Source: Mugil cephalus (taxonomy: Eukaryota; Chordata; Actinopteri; Mugiliformes; Mugilidae). Taken from it: 64,000 nucleotides of DNA. Positions 39,057 through 50,100 of the stretch are shown here, piece by piece. Each line of letters begins with the position of its first letter. Position 1 is the stretch's first letter. The notes under the pieces are model-generated. The model saw only the letters and a program-made list of their open reading frames with translations. It was not told the DNA's origin and made no database searches. The translations under genes and the position numbers were made by a program. Location of the stretch: assembly GCF_022458985.1 (NCBI RefSeq), contig NC_061787.1, positions 20,841,629 to 20,905,628 on the forward strand, given 5' to 3'.

Positions 39057-39877
39057 CACTGCCTGGCCCGAAAAAAAAAAAAAAAAAAAAGTTGCCACCC
39101 AAACACAAAGTGTTGAATTCATTTTTCACCAAGATCTTGTATTAATGATGCACAAAGCCTTCTCCAACACATCCCAAAGACTCTCAATGGGGTTAAGGTC
39201 TGGATTCTGTGGCAGCCAATCCATGTGTGAAAATGATGTCTCATGCTCCCTGAACCACTCTTTCACAATGGGAGCCCCATGAATCCTAGCATTGTCATCT
39301 TGGAATATGCCCGTACTATCAAAGAAGAAAAACTCCATTGATGGAATAACCTGGTCATTTAATAAATTCAGGTAGCCAGCTGACCCCATTCTTTGGTCAT
39401 AATGTTACTGACCTGAGCAACTGCAGCAACCCCAGATCATAGCACTGCCCCCACAGTCTGTTACAGTAGACAATAGGATCATGATGGGAGCATCCCTTCA
39501 TCTGTTTCTCTTCTTTATTCTGAACACATTTCTTCCTCAAAGACGGTGGTTCCCCACTATCCTTCCAGTTTTTAATAATGTGTTGGACAGTTCTTAACTC
39601 AATTTTAGTAGTTTCTGCATCTTACTCCTTAGAAATGTTCTCTGCTCAATGCATGCCAATGAATTGACCCTTCTCAAACAGACTAACATCTTTTCCATGG
39701 CCGTGGGATGTGTCTTTCAATGTGGTTGTTTAAGAAAAAGAAGCTTCTCATTGCATCATTTGGGGTTAAATAACTTGTTGCCAGCTGGAAGATAACTGAC
39801 CATGCAATAATTATCCAGTAGGAGGCTCGTTCTTGTTTGTTATATTCAGGTGGCAACTTCTTTTTGGCCAGGCAGTG
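39057..39877 (-). mobile_element. Tc1/mariner-type transposon, inactive
   Basis: Terminal inverted repeats CACTGCCTGGCC (39,057) and GGCCAGGCAGTG (to 39,877) are each flanked by TA, the Tc1/mariner target duplication. A 22-bp A run follows the left end. Minus-strand sequence at 39,126-39,389 encodes the C-terminal part of a DDE transposase: [28 protein letters not shown]. The N-terminal DNA-binding part is absent or broken, and at ~820 bp the copy is shorter than a full element (~1.3-1.6 kb). Confidence 0.9.
39126..39389 (-). pseudogene. Tc1-like transposase C-terminal fragment
   Basis: The 87-codon frame keeps the second catalytic Asp region ([11 protein letters not shown]) and the final Glu block ([15 protein letters not shown]). 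The first Asp is missing, so it cannot be catalytic. Confidence 0.85.
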
Positions 39878-40540
39878 TATATAATGTGACATCTTTAAAT
39901 TATTATCATTGGAGTATCAGTGTGTAAGCAGTAAGAATGGGCCATATGTGAAGACCTAGGATATCTATAGGTGCCTCTGGTCTTGACAGATGTGGATCTG
40001 CAGTGTGGATCATTGTTGGTCAGCTTGGGAAGAAACAGTTTGGAACACAAGGGAAGTAATGACAATCTTAGTTCTGACTTGAACCAGTCTTAAACTAAGA
40101 CACAAACTATAGGGACTGTCAAACATTTAGCTGAATGAATGATGCACAATCAAATATCTCATTTGAAAAGGGCTTAACAAATGTATGTGTTCCTCATTTG
40201 ATTGGAGTTATTATTTGATTACATTTCAGCATGTCAAAGCCCTAAAAGCTGCAGGGCTAATTACAATGAAGATGACAAACAAACTCTGGACTCAAACCAA
40301 TGAAATTTTAAGTCATACATCTTTGTTGATCACAGTTAAATACATGTGAAGACGAGAGAAGAGTATCTTCCACATTCTACATTCTATATTCTGGTCAACA
40401 GTACATTCTATGATGTCACTGAATGATCAACATTCTAGCACACTGGTTCAACTCAGAGGAGCCACAATAACACAGAGATCAACACGTCAGTGATCGTATC
40501 TGAAATCATTTCATTTGAACATTGTTTCAATTTGAATACC
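39878..40540. other. spacer upstream of the Pim-like kinase gene
   Basis: No gene seen. It should contain the kinase promoter and 5' UTR, but no clear TATA or CpG feature stands out. Confidence 0.4.
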
Positions 40541-40586
40541 ATGGCCTATAATGCTTCACAAGACTCTGAAAATGGTAAACATCAAG
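40541..40586 (+). CDS. pim-like kinase exon 1
   Basis: Encodes MAYNASQDSENGKHQ plus one base, then a GTAAGT donor. The 5' UTR boundary is not visible. Confidence 0.7.
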
Positions 40587-43500
40587 GTAAGTGTGACAGC
40601 CTGGATAGTAGCAGACCTTAGACGAGTTATTACCTGAGACAAGTTATTACTTATAAGTATCTGGGAATACTACGCATGCATTTTACTCTTTCACATTTAG
40701 GAAACCTTAAAAATAAAACCTCCACCTGTCAGATCTGACAGAATTTTTATGAATTGTGTATATATATCTTCATTTACATTTTATTTGTCAGCACTGTAAG
40801 ACATATCCACCAGTTAGTGTGAAGAACAAGTACAATCTGACCATATTTCCATACATGAGAGCATGATTGTAAAGGATACAGAAGTGATTATTTTCTTGTA
40901 ACTGAGAGAAAAAGAAAGTGAGAGAAAATGGTTTCACATCCAATTTCAGCTTTTAGTCCTTGTTATTTTCTCCAGTCCTCAATGAAGCATCATTGCATTA
41001 TTATGACATCCTTTGAGATTTTCCTTTGACACATTCTTTTACGCAAACACATTACTGATTACTGAATAATATAAATAAGTGCACCACTGTATTTCATTTT
41101 GTCTTAGATGATGACTCCAACAGCAGTAAACCCTGCCTCAGCATGGTGGAGGACCCCAACCAGACGAGGAAGAGGAAAAAGAGCCATGAGGAGGAGCCCC
41201 CCAAGAAAAGAGTGAGGGGTGCTGAAGAGAGTCCAAACAAGAAGACAGCTAGCAATGATAACTTCATCATCATCTCGAGCAAATCTGGGAGCACAGTGGC
41301 TGAAAACAGCAGACTGAGTTCATCATACAAATCCCCAACGCCAAAGTGGAACATTGACTTTGACGTGATTAGTAGCACATCTTCATCCTCAGCTGTTAAG
41401 GAAATGCATGACATGCCATTCCTGGTAAAAACCAACCGAGGTGAGCTAATAGTGAAAGAAACTCTGTGTAAAAGGGAATTACTGTTAAAGGAACAGAACA
41501 ACATTTTAAAAGAGTGCTTATTTGCCAGTATACCAAGTAGGACCGTCAGCTGATTAAATTAATCGCATGACAGGACAATCACACACTCAGAACATTTCAT
41601 GGACTGGAACTTGCACTGATCTGCACTTAATGTTCATTGTTACAATATTTACATTTTCTTAGTTCATATTGTTTTTACTTTATGCTGGTTTTACTGTTTC
41701 TAAGTCTATTTTAATGTTTGTGTATTTATGTATGCCTTCAAGCTGTTATTTCGTTGATCAATTCCTTAGCCATGCATTAACTTTGACAGCCTTACTAGCA
41801 AGATTTAGAGGAGAAGACTGATACCACCTTATATTTGTACCCTAAAGATAAATCCACAGCAAGCAGCTAATTGACTTAGATTTAATACAAGGGGTGAAAA
41901 ATCAAGGCAATGAGCCTGGCTTTGTCTAAAGTTAGCAGCATCCACCTACCTCCAAACTCAGGGTGTCTCTAAGCAAGGCTAACTAGTTGCTGTAAGTAGC
42001 TTTTGCTTTGGTATATAGCCAGGAAGGAAAGCACCAGGGCTTAAGTGATGAGATGATATATTCAATAGATATCTGTTAAAATGAAACAAAATGAATACGT
42101 GTATGCCTCTGTGTTTGTGTTCAGATGAATTTAAAGCCAACTATATCGAGCTTTTCAAGATTGGGGAAGGCGGTTTCGGGGCCGTTTATGCAGGCTACCA
42201 TAAAGCAGATGCCACACCAGTAAGAATCGCATCCACGTTTTCTTTCTGTGTTACTTCCCCTGTACTTACACATTCATTTCAAATAAATCACTTGTGGTTC
42301 TGTCTTGCAGGTCGCCATCAAGCACATTGCTAAGGAAAGGGTCAACTACAAAAGAGTGGTATGTGATTACACTCATGCCCACTTCACAATTGTTGAAGTA
42401 GGCAATGCCGCACTGTTTGTTGCAGGATGATTTTCTGCTCATTTGAGAATCAGGATGCTTTTTAAAAAATATTTTCTTCGTGGATTTTTCCTTTAGGTTC
42501 ACAATGGAAAAATGTATACGGTCGTGGAGGAAGTCGAACTCATGGTGAAAGCGGCTGGTGGCGCTCAACCCTGTAGATCAGCTGCAATCGCTGTGCTCGA
42601 CTGTTTCGATCTGGAGGAGGAATTTATTTTCATAATGGAACGACCGGTGCCCTCTGTTGATCTGTATGACTACCGAAAGGCCCAAGGAGGCTACCTGAAG
42701 GAAGATAAAGCCAAGGTACTGGACAGGACTAAGGCTACTTCCTGGCTATTGCTTACAGAACCAATTTCACTAGGGCACAAGCTTTTGTTGGTCCTTTAGA
42801 TGATCTCCAGTTCACTCGACTGTTTCACTTTCCGTCTGTTACAGATGGTCCTCAGGCAGGTGGTGGATGCTGCAATTGAAATACACTCAAATGGAGTCTT
42901 TCACAGGGACATTAAGTTAGAAAACATTCTCCTTGAATGTGGATCGGATGTCCCTCGTGCAAGAGTGATTGATTTCGGTTGCGGCTGCCTTGTGAGGAAT
43001 GACTCTTATCGTTACTTCAGTGGTGGGTTTTCCTCAGTCTCCTTAATCAGCTCGAAGTGGTTGTTGTTAAAGCAAACACTTTCTTGACTCTCTCCATATT
43101 TGCCTCTACTTCTATGTTTTTTTTTGTTTGTTTTTGTTTTAGGTACTCGCCCATTTGCTCCTCCAGAATGGTTCCTGATGAATGAATACAATGCCGGCCC
43201 CACAACCGTATGGCAGCTGGGAGCGCTCTTGTACAACTTGCTGGATCATAACGACACATTTAGCACGGAAGACTATCTATACGAGGGGATTGAGTTGAAC
43301 ACCAGTCTATCCAATGGTAAGGTACACAAAGAGTTTGCAAATAGGGCCACAATGATGCAAAGACCACAAAGTTAGGACCACTCAGTCTCTGTGGTTAGGA
43401 AGATATCCAACTAAGAAGCTAAACATTAACTGTTATCTTTGCTTTTTTATATATATATGTTTTTTTGGGGGGGGAATACAAATAATTGCATACATTCTTT

Positions 43501-43646
43501 TTTTCCAATCTATTCTTGAGCTGCCACTTAAACCTCTGCTCTCTTGCTTTTTAGACTGCCTGAATTTCTTGCATCTGTGTCTGGCTGAAGACCCAGAGAA
43601 GCGTGCTACCTTAGACATGCTGCGGCTTCATCCCTGGCTCAGATGA
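40541..43646 (+). CDS. Pim-family serine/threonine kinase (pim-like), 8 coding exons
   Basis: Joined exons: 40,541-40,586; 41,108-41,440; 42,125-42,219; 42,311-42,358; 42,497-42,715; 42,845-43,022; 43,143-43,316; 43,555-43,646. All borders are GT/AG, phases agree, and the product is 394 residues. Residues 1-130 are a Ser/Lys-rich extension; 133-393 form a kinase domain with glycine loop IGEGGFGAV (139-147), VAIK lysine (162), HRDIKLEN (267-274), DFG (290-292) and APPEW in place of APE. The MERP...DLYDY hinge and IDFGCG resemble PIM1-3. Pim kinases are constitutively active and phosphorylate basic-motif substrates in survival signalling. All catalytic residues are present, so the gene appears functional. 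Teleosts carry many pim-like paralogs, so I assign no symbol. The start ATG was chosen because it precedes a good donor and joins in frame. Confidence 0.88.
41108..41440 (+). CDS. pim-like kinase exon 2, basic and Ser-rich extension
   Basis: Codes residues 16-126. A bipartite nuclear-localisation-like stretch lies at residues 36-52 (RKRKKSHEEEPPKKRVR), followed by a Ser-rich segment. An internal ATG (residue 28) could also serve as a start. Confidence 0.85.
42125..42219 (+). CDS. pim-like kinase exon 3, glycine loop
   Basis: Encodes ELFKIGEGGFGAVYAGYHK, the ATP-binding loop. Ends on a codon border before GTAAGA. Confidence 0.9.
42311..42358 (+). CDS. pim-like kinase exon 4, ATP lysine
   Basis: A 48-nt exon, VAIKHIAKERVNYKRV, with the conserved VAIK lysine. 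Flanked by TTGCAG and GTATGT. Confidence 0.9.
42497..42715 (+). CDS. pim-like kinase exon 5, helix C to hinge
   Basis: 73 codons including EEVELMVKAAG (helix C glutamate region) and the hinge FIMERPVPSVDLYDY, very close to the PIM1 MERPEP..DLFDF hinge. Confidence 0.9.
42845..43022 (+). CDS. pim-like kinase exon 6, catalytic loop and DFG
   Basis: Carries HRDIKLENILLE and VIDFGCGCLV, the catalytic loop and metal-binding motif. Ends with one base of a codon before GTGGGT. Confidence 0.92.
43143..43316 (+). CDS. pim-like kinase exon 7, activation segment and C-lobe
   Basis: Begins GTRPFAPPEWFLMNEY, matching the Pim GTRVYSPPEW segment, then VWQLGALLYNLLDHN. Donor GTAAGG. Confidence 0.9.
43555..43646 (+). 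CDS. pim-like kinase exon 8, C-terminus and stop
   Basis: Encodes CLNFLHLCLAEDPEKRATLDM and LRLHPWLR then TGA. The HPW motif marks the end of the kinase fold. Confidence 0.9.
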
Positions 43647-43897
43647 CCTCAGATGACCACTGGCAGGAAATATCCTGGCATATCCTGACATTGGTAAGCA
43701 TCAATAACTTCAGAAGCAATTTAATTAAGCTGACTGTGTTATTTGATTCCACATTAAATATTTACATGCATCAGAATTCTATTTTAGTTAGCATACCTTT
43801 ACCATTACGTAGCATATCATACACACTGTTTGTTTACATTACAATTTTAAATCTTAAATAGATCAGCCATATTAATGTCTCTTTTTGCATGTGTCAG

Positions 43898-44144
43898 GTT
43901 CCAGTGCATCATCCACCAGATTGCTCCTGGACAGTTAACCGTTTCACTGACTCAAGATATCGGAGACTCTCAAGCATTATTACACATGACTCTTGAAGAA
44001 ATAAATGTGCACATCAATGAAGCTTGTTCAATTAAGAACATAAGAATCAATGGACATAAAAATGAATTTTCTGTCTTTGTAAATGACCACAACAAGTTTG
44101 GTGGAGGGCACTCCTATATGTTGATCTTACATGAGAACATTTGA
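43898..44144 (+). other. possible spliced 3' UTR exon of the pim-like gene
   Basis: A GTAAGC donor lies 47 nt after the kinase stop (43,694) and a TGTCAG acceptor precedes 43,898. A frame through this block (IAPGQLTVSLTQDI...HSYMLILHENI) ends at 44,144. I do not recognise it, and it may be chance. Confidence 0.3.
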
Positions 44145-44336
44145 CAAACATTGATGTGACTGTTGTCAACTCACAGTGAGACAGGAAGGAGACACTAATC
44201 ATGTCACCATCAGGTGGAATGGTTGGTGATGGTCTATAAGTTACAGGGAGTACAATGAAACAGACTAGACACAGAGGCCTTGGTCATACAGGAATGACAG
44301 GATGTTCTGTCTGAGGAGACACAAGGCCTTCACTGT

Positions 44337-44830
44337 GTGCACTCAGCTGCTTTTGTAGTTGCCAGTGTCACCTTCTTGAGTGCTGTGATATTGGGCAAGT
44401 TGTTTTGCAATGCCTGCTCTATGTTGAGATGCAGGAGAGCCAGTAAACCATCTCATCCTCTTTACACTGAGCTTAGGCAACTCAGGAGCACATTCAGCCA
44501 CAGACTGAAAACTCTGTGTGCAACGTCCACATGGAACTAAATAAATGATAATGTGCAATAATGGGACATGTGCAATTCCAATTCTAATATGAATGTATGA
44601 TTGATGATGGATAAGACTGTGTTGTATTTATTCAACTTTGTATTACTTACTTTTATAGTTACTTTTGTAGTTTTTTTTGTTGTTGTTTTTTTTTTTTTTT
44701 TACCTACTTTTATACTTTTCACATTGTATTTTATAGAATTTGTATGTGGCACTGACAGGTCGAGCTTGGCAATTTCGTTATTTCCAATGTATCTGTTCTT
44801 TCTTGTGCCTGTGGACATATCTGTTCTATT
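44337..44830 (+). mobile_element. probable LINE 3' end (Rex1/Babar-like), degenerate
   Basis: A short frame reads ASKPSHPLYTELRQLRSTF, like the C-terminal PSHPLY.E...LRS stretch of fish Rex1-type LINE proteins. It is followed by a T-rich, low-GC region typical of their 3' UTRs, with a poly-T run at ~44,684-44,700. Too short and broken for certainty. Confidence 0.4.
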
Positions 44831-44845
44831 CTATTCTGTTGTAAA

Positions 44846-45074
44846 CCGATTCCTAAACCGTTTTTGTGTATGTGTGTGTTTCAGGCTGCATCCTGCTGGG
44901 TGTCATTGCTATGGGGTGGGGTTGTTGGGTCTGGTCTGGGTGCTACACGTCTAAGTAACATCCACATGAATACCAGGTCCAAAGGATTCCCAGCAAAACA
45001 TTGTATTGTCACAAAATGGTCAATGTTATTCACTTCAGCTGTCAGTAGTCATTATGTTGTGGCTGATCGGTGTA
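44846..45074. mobile_element. nonautonomous Tc1/mariner-type element, copy 2 (left end truncated)
   Basis: Shares aggctgcatcctgctgg, taacatccacatgaat, ggttcccagca-like and the right end attatgttgtggctgatcgg with copies at 7.4 and 54.1 kb. The left inverted repeat is missing. Confidence 0.7.
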
Positions 45075-46700
45075 TATACCCTATTTCATAACAAAAATAT
45101 TTAGGGGCCAGAATTAAAGTACTCAGGGATTTATCACTGATCAGATCTAACGACTGCTTGGAAGCAAATGAGACCAGACAGGTCTACAGGTACAGGTATT
45201 AGCATGCTGCTAATGTCCTACCAAATATAGGTTCGTCCACTTTATTAACAGGCCAGGTAGGTACAAATATAACCTTGTATGCTAAAATGTTTTGGTGATA
45301 TTCAACTATTCATGAAACCACTAGATGGCAACAAGTCTCCATCTGAGCTCCCAGGCTCTTCATTTCATCCAGGGACTGTTTCTTTTCATGGGTTTCTCTT
45401 TACTGCGGTATATTTGTGCAAACTCTACAATTACAACAGGTGCACTGCCATGTAAAATGTGCTTAAAAGACTTAATATACGTATGGAGGCTTATTATTAA
45501 TTTGTATGTTTTATTAATCAGTTACAGAAAGTTACAGAAAACACACAAAAGAGACTGTTACATGGAAGATCTAAAATGTCGCACTACTGTGTTTAGGTAT
45601 ATGTGAAACTGTGAGTTTACAATAAATAAACTGTGTTCTATGTGTGTGTCCTGTGGTGGTGACATCAAGACTATCATTGCCATGGGTGCGACTAAAGGAA
45701 TGCTTGTTACCCAATTTACATAGTTTTTTGTCCCCTTCGCCAACAACGTCCATTCACTAACGCGTGCATAGCTCTCATACTAGCCCACTTTTACCAGGTG
45801 CACTGTAAAACATTGGCACACACTTATAAAAAAGGGTTTGACTGTGAAAATCCTGACCACATTCGTTGGTTGAATTCTTTTTTTCCTTGAACCTAAAAAA
45901 ACACTATTTACCGTTCACACAAACTAACTGTCTCTGGAGAACCCACTTCTCCCTCAGACAGTTACATGTACTTTTCTGGCAAACATAGATCTGTGTTTAT
46001 GAATTGTCATCGAAGACAGACAAGATAAAATCAAATTAAATACATATGATCACAGCAGTTTGATTTATTTGACATACACTTAGAACTCTCGGTTGAAAAC
46101 TGTAACGTGACGATGTTACGTTAGGAATGCATACATAAAAGACATGAGTTGTTGGTTCTCAGTTCGTTGTACGTAAAGATAGGTTTCCAGGGGCAACGGC
46201 ACAGCCATGTGGTGTCCTAAAGTGTTTGGTGGGAAGGATCCGGAATCGGGCTGTTTGCGTTTTAAGACCTGCTGTCTCCACAGCAAAAACATTCCCGCCA
46301 TGGGGGCAAGCGGTGCACGCAGAGGGGCAGCAGTTTAAACCAGGCAGGGCGGATACAGAGCATCCTGCATCCTGGATGCTCGCTGCAGTTAAACCTCATC
46401 CATGGAGACCCAACATGGGATTAAAAGCTCACTCAAGGCCTCATCTTGCCCCATCTGGCTTGAGTTGGTTTGCTGCAAATACTTCAACATCTTTTTTTTT
46501 TTTTTTTTCTCATTTTGCACAACAGGAAAGAAACAGAGAATAAGTCAGACATGCATGGAAAATTGGTTTTAGGATATAGGTACTTTGTGTAAAAAAAACA
46601 TATATTTTTTAAATTTTTATAGAGATCATAAATAATGATGTCATCATAAATGATAATAAATGTCCTCAGTGTCAACGTTTCCCTTTTTTAAAATGTTCCT
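45075..46700. other. intergenic between the pim-like kinase and aoc1, no gene recognised
   Basis: AT-rich spacer. A GC-richer patch at ~46,190-46,420 has no recognised function. A poly-T run ends near 46,509. Confidence 0.5.
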
Positions 46701-46705
46701 CTATT

Positions 46706-46711
46706 TTTATT
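46706..46711 (-). terminator. aoc1: aoc1 polyadenylation signal candidate
   Basis: AATAAA on the minus strand about 180 nt past the aoc1 stop codon. Confidence 0.5.
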
Positions 46712-46887
46712 TCATCACATGAACTTAACGAGGTATATATATATTTTTTTAAAAAAAGAAAGAAAAAACATTGCAGTGTTTTGAGTCATTCTGTTTACGT
46801 GAAGTTTTTGTGGTTAATATCTAAGATCTCCATGGTACATTTGATTGTATTACAGCAAAAAAACGCACACAAAATACTGAAACACTT

Positions 46888-47157
46888 CTAAACTCCCAGA
46901 TAACTGCCGTTATAAAAGAATGGCTTGTCTGTCACACAGTGACCTATGACCTCTGGTGTCCATCTCTGGACCACAGGCTTGCCGTCCTGGCCCGGCCGGA
47001 CTATGACGGTGCTTCTGGATGCCAGAGAAGGGTCTTCATCGAAGAAGTTGAATGGACGTAGAAAGAAGCCAACTGCGTTGCCAGGTGTTGCTGTGTTGGG
47101 GATGTCTTCTGAATGAGGTACATGCAGGAAACCCACTGTCACCCAGGCTACCAGGTC
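46888..47157 (-). CDS. aoc1: aoc1 last coding exon
   Basis: Begins [20 protein letters not shown] with the third copper histidine, then [20 protein letters not shown] and a C-terminal [10 protein letters not shown] before TAG. Confidence 0.95.
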   Translation of the reverse strand, partial: DLVAWVTVGFLHVPHSEDIPNTATPGNAVGFFLRPFNFFDEDPSLASRSTVIVRPGQDGKPVVQRWTPEVIGHCVTDKPFFYNGSYLGV

Positions 47158-50100
47158 CTGTAAACAGGAGAACAAACATTACTTCAGAATTTTTACTCTG
47201 AAGCAGATAAGGTAAAAAAATAAAAAAAAATCTACTTAAAAGTGCAAACAAGAAAATGTCAGCATTTGTTAGTTGCCAAGATAATGACCAGAACTGATGA
47301 ATAGATTATTTTAGGAACAGTAAACACGTGATGTAACCTCTTAAAAAGAATTTACACAAAAGATGCTGTCCATTAGTGAATTATGACTCATTACAGCGGT
47401 TGAAAAGGGGATGATGAGTCATTGAAACCAGAAAAGAATGGGGATTTTTGCATGTTATTTGGCTTTGATCATCACTACCATTCAAACAGGAAAGGTAATA
47501 AGTATGTCACAGAGACTGCACTGGTCAACGTATTGAGACACACTGAAGAGGTTAATGGACATTAATGTCATGAAGTAGGATAAAATGAGTTGTTTTCAAC
47601 TTATTTCCTTTCATGAGGAAAAAAAAAACACAGTGGACAACCTATTCCCTGATGGTCATCCTGTGACATGTACGAGGAGGAACCTCACATTATCTAAGAC
47701 GGTATTCAATACTCTACCTGGTTGACGATGTCCTCGTTGTTGCGGATGTAGTCCTCAAAGGACACAACAGGTTCCCAGGGGTTGTTTTGGGCGTATATGG
47801 TGCTGCTGGTGGCTTCGCTGTCTTTATGGCGAGTCACTGCCAGAGGGTACCTGAGGAGAGACGGTTCTAATTAGTTAGTCCTAATTTATGTTGCCTACAA
47901 ACTGTTTATATTATGTTATCATCACTAGATGTGTGTGCCCTGGAGTCTTGTTGTTTGAGTGGCGTGCAATTCCCATGACTTTAAAAGAGATGGAGCCCAG
48001 GTGTACTATGGCACTGTGACTTCTTGGCTCTACTTTACACTCTTGTAGTGAGTGTGGTAGCCTTCCTACTTGATTTTTATGTTTAAAGCTGACTGGCGAA
48101 ACTCAAGTTTTCTATTTTGCATTTGCACACCATGCAAGAATGTTTGTGTTGCTGTCATCTCTGTTGGTGACACGTGACTTTTGACTTGTACTTCTTCACC
48201 TAAAAAATCAAGCTTTTGTTGCTTTCCCAATCACAAGATGCATTCTGAAACTTTCGTGGTCCTCATCATTAGTCCCAAAAGATGACGTCCAACAAAGCAT
48301 CACTCAAGTATTTTTTTGCCTCCTATTGAGCCCCAAACCATGTTCCCAGTCTGACCTTACTTCTAATGAAGCCCCCAATCCAAAGATTACCCTCTTAAAC
48401 TTGTCCATTGGGTGAATCATTAAACATTATGCACACAGACTTTGCCCAAAATGCACCAAACCTACATTTCTTATGATCCACATGTATGCAAAGATATTTG
48501 CATGCAAGTATTATGACTGAATTTAGGAAATTTGGAATTATGAATGAGGCATGTTGAACGTTTGTTACCTTGACCAACTGATGCCATTTTCTTCTCTCCA
48601 GCCTCTTGGAAGGACACTGTGGGCATGCGAGTTAAACTGAATGCGATAACCCTTCTGGCTCCCCCATTTATTCTTCTCATTGGGGTTGAAAAAATTGACA
48701 TAGCGAGGAAATTTTTTGCCGAAGCGGAAGGCAGCACTTCGCTCGGTCTTGTGTTCTGTCCTGGTGAGCTTGGATTGGACAACAAAATTCTTCGGACTCC
48801 ATGGATTTGTGAAGTTTACATATTTCAGATCCATCGTCTCAAAGCTGTTCCCACGACCTATGTCATAATGTACACACAAAAAAAAGAAAAGATCAGATAA
48901 ATAAGTCAGATAGGTCATGAGATAAGCAGCCTGTTGAAATGTTTTGCTTTTGTATCTAAATCTCTGTTGTCGATTCACTCAGCAGAATAAGAAGAATTTA
49001 CAAGGTCATGTTAGTTATTTACTTGACCCATTGCCTTGATTGCAGACAGCTCTGTGAAAACACAAACGTGAAAGTCCAAGACAACTTCCTTTATGACAGA
49101 CGAAAGTCCAAAACTCAGTTTATCTGGACTGACAACAAACAAAGGTCTGTATGCTGACCTTTTGTAAAGAACCTGTATATTTCATGAAATCTATTGTATT
49201 TTAGTATGGTTTATTCTTCACCACCACCAGTTGCATGATCACTGAACTATAGTTTAATTACATCTTTTAAGCAACAGCATTTAAGTGCTGTCTGAGGCAC
49301 CGACCCATAGTCAGTGGTTACTTAAAGTCACACAATGCCTCGAACAAGTAAACTGATCAAGCAGCACTAGACCACAGCTCCTGTTTTATAAGGGGTAAAA
49401 CTACTTCCTCATTGGAAAAAGCATTGTGACTGCAAGGTAAAGCAGCAAACATATACTACAACACATACCAGTATTGCGGATAGGTAAGTTATGGAAGAAA
49501 ATCCTCAATCCTGCAGACTGATACAAATATTGTAAATGAACTTAATTTTGTTGCTGATGCTTTTCACAGAAACTCATTACCTGTCCTAACAACTGGGGCC
49601 ATGCCTACCACAATCTGTTGTTAGTACCACAGCCTCCTGAGGACTGTTTTTAGTGTTATCAGGATGGGAAAGGGGTCAGCATGTTCCTACGTCCCAGTTT
49701 ATCACAGTTTACGGTTTAATGCGATAATGATTAGGCTACGAAAGGATGACAACTCAAGTCTTCTACCACCTCTAGCTGAGTTGTTTGCACTTTTTAAGTA
49801 CAAGCTGTCTCTATTATTCTGTCTCTGCTATTAAGCGCTTTAACATGGGCCTAGAAATTTGTGTGACTTTGCTTTAATACTCACCGGCAATATCCAGGTC
49901 CACTTTGTAATGGATCAGGTGTGTGTGCAGGTTACCCAGCACATAGTTGTACACCCTCGTGCCATAGTGGAGACCATTAGGCGTAAAGAAAGTAGCGTGA
50001 ATATATCCAGTAGCGCTCACCTTCACCTCCACCACCCCATTCTGGTAGAACAGGAAGTCCCAGATGTAATCGTAGTTGTAAACTGTTGAGGTTGTTCGCA

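Noticed and set aside
46190..46420. GC-richer patch considered as a small RNA gene or first exon
   Set aside because: No cloverleaf, no promoter box and no donor with a matching partner could be found.
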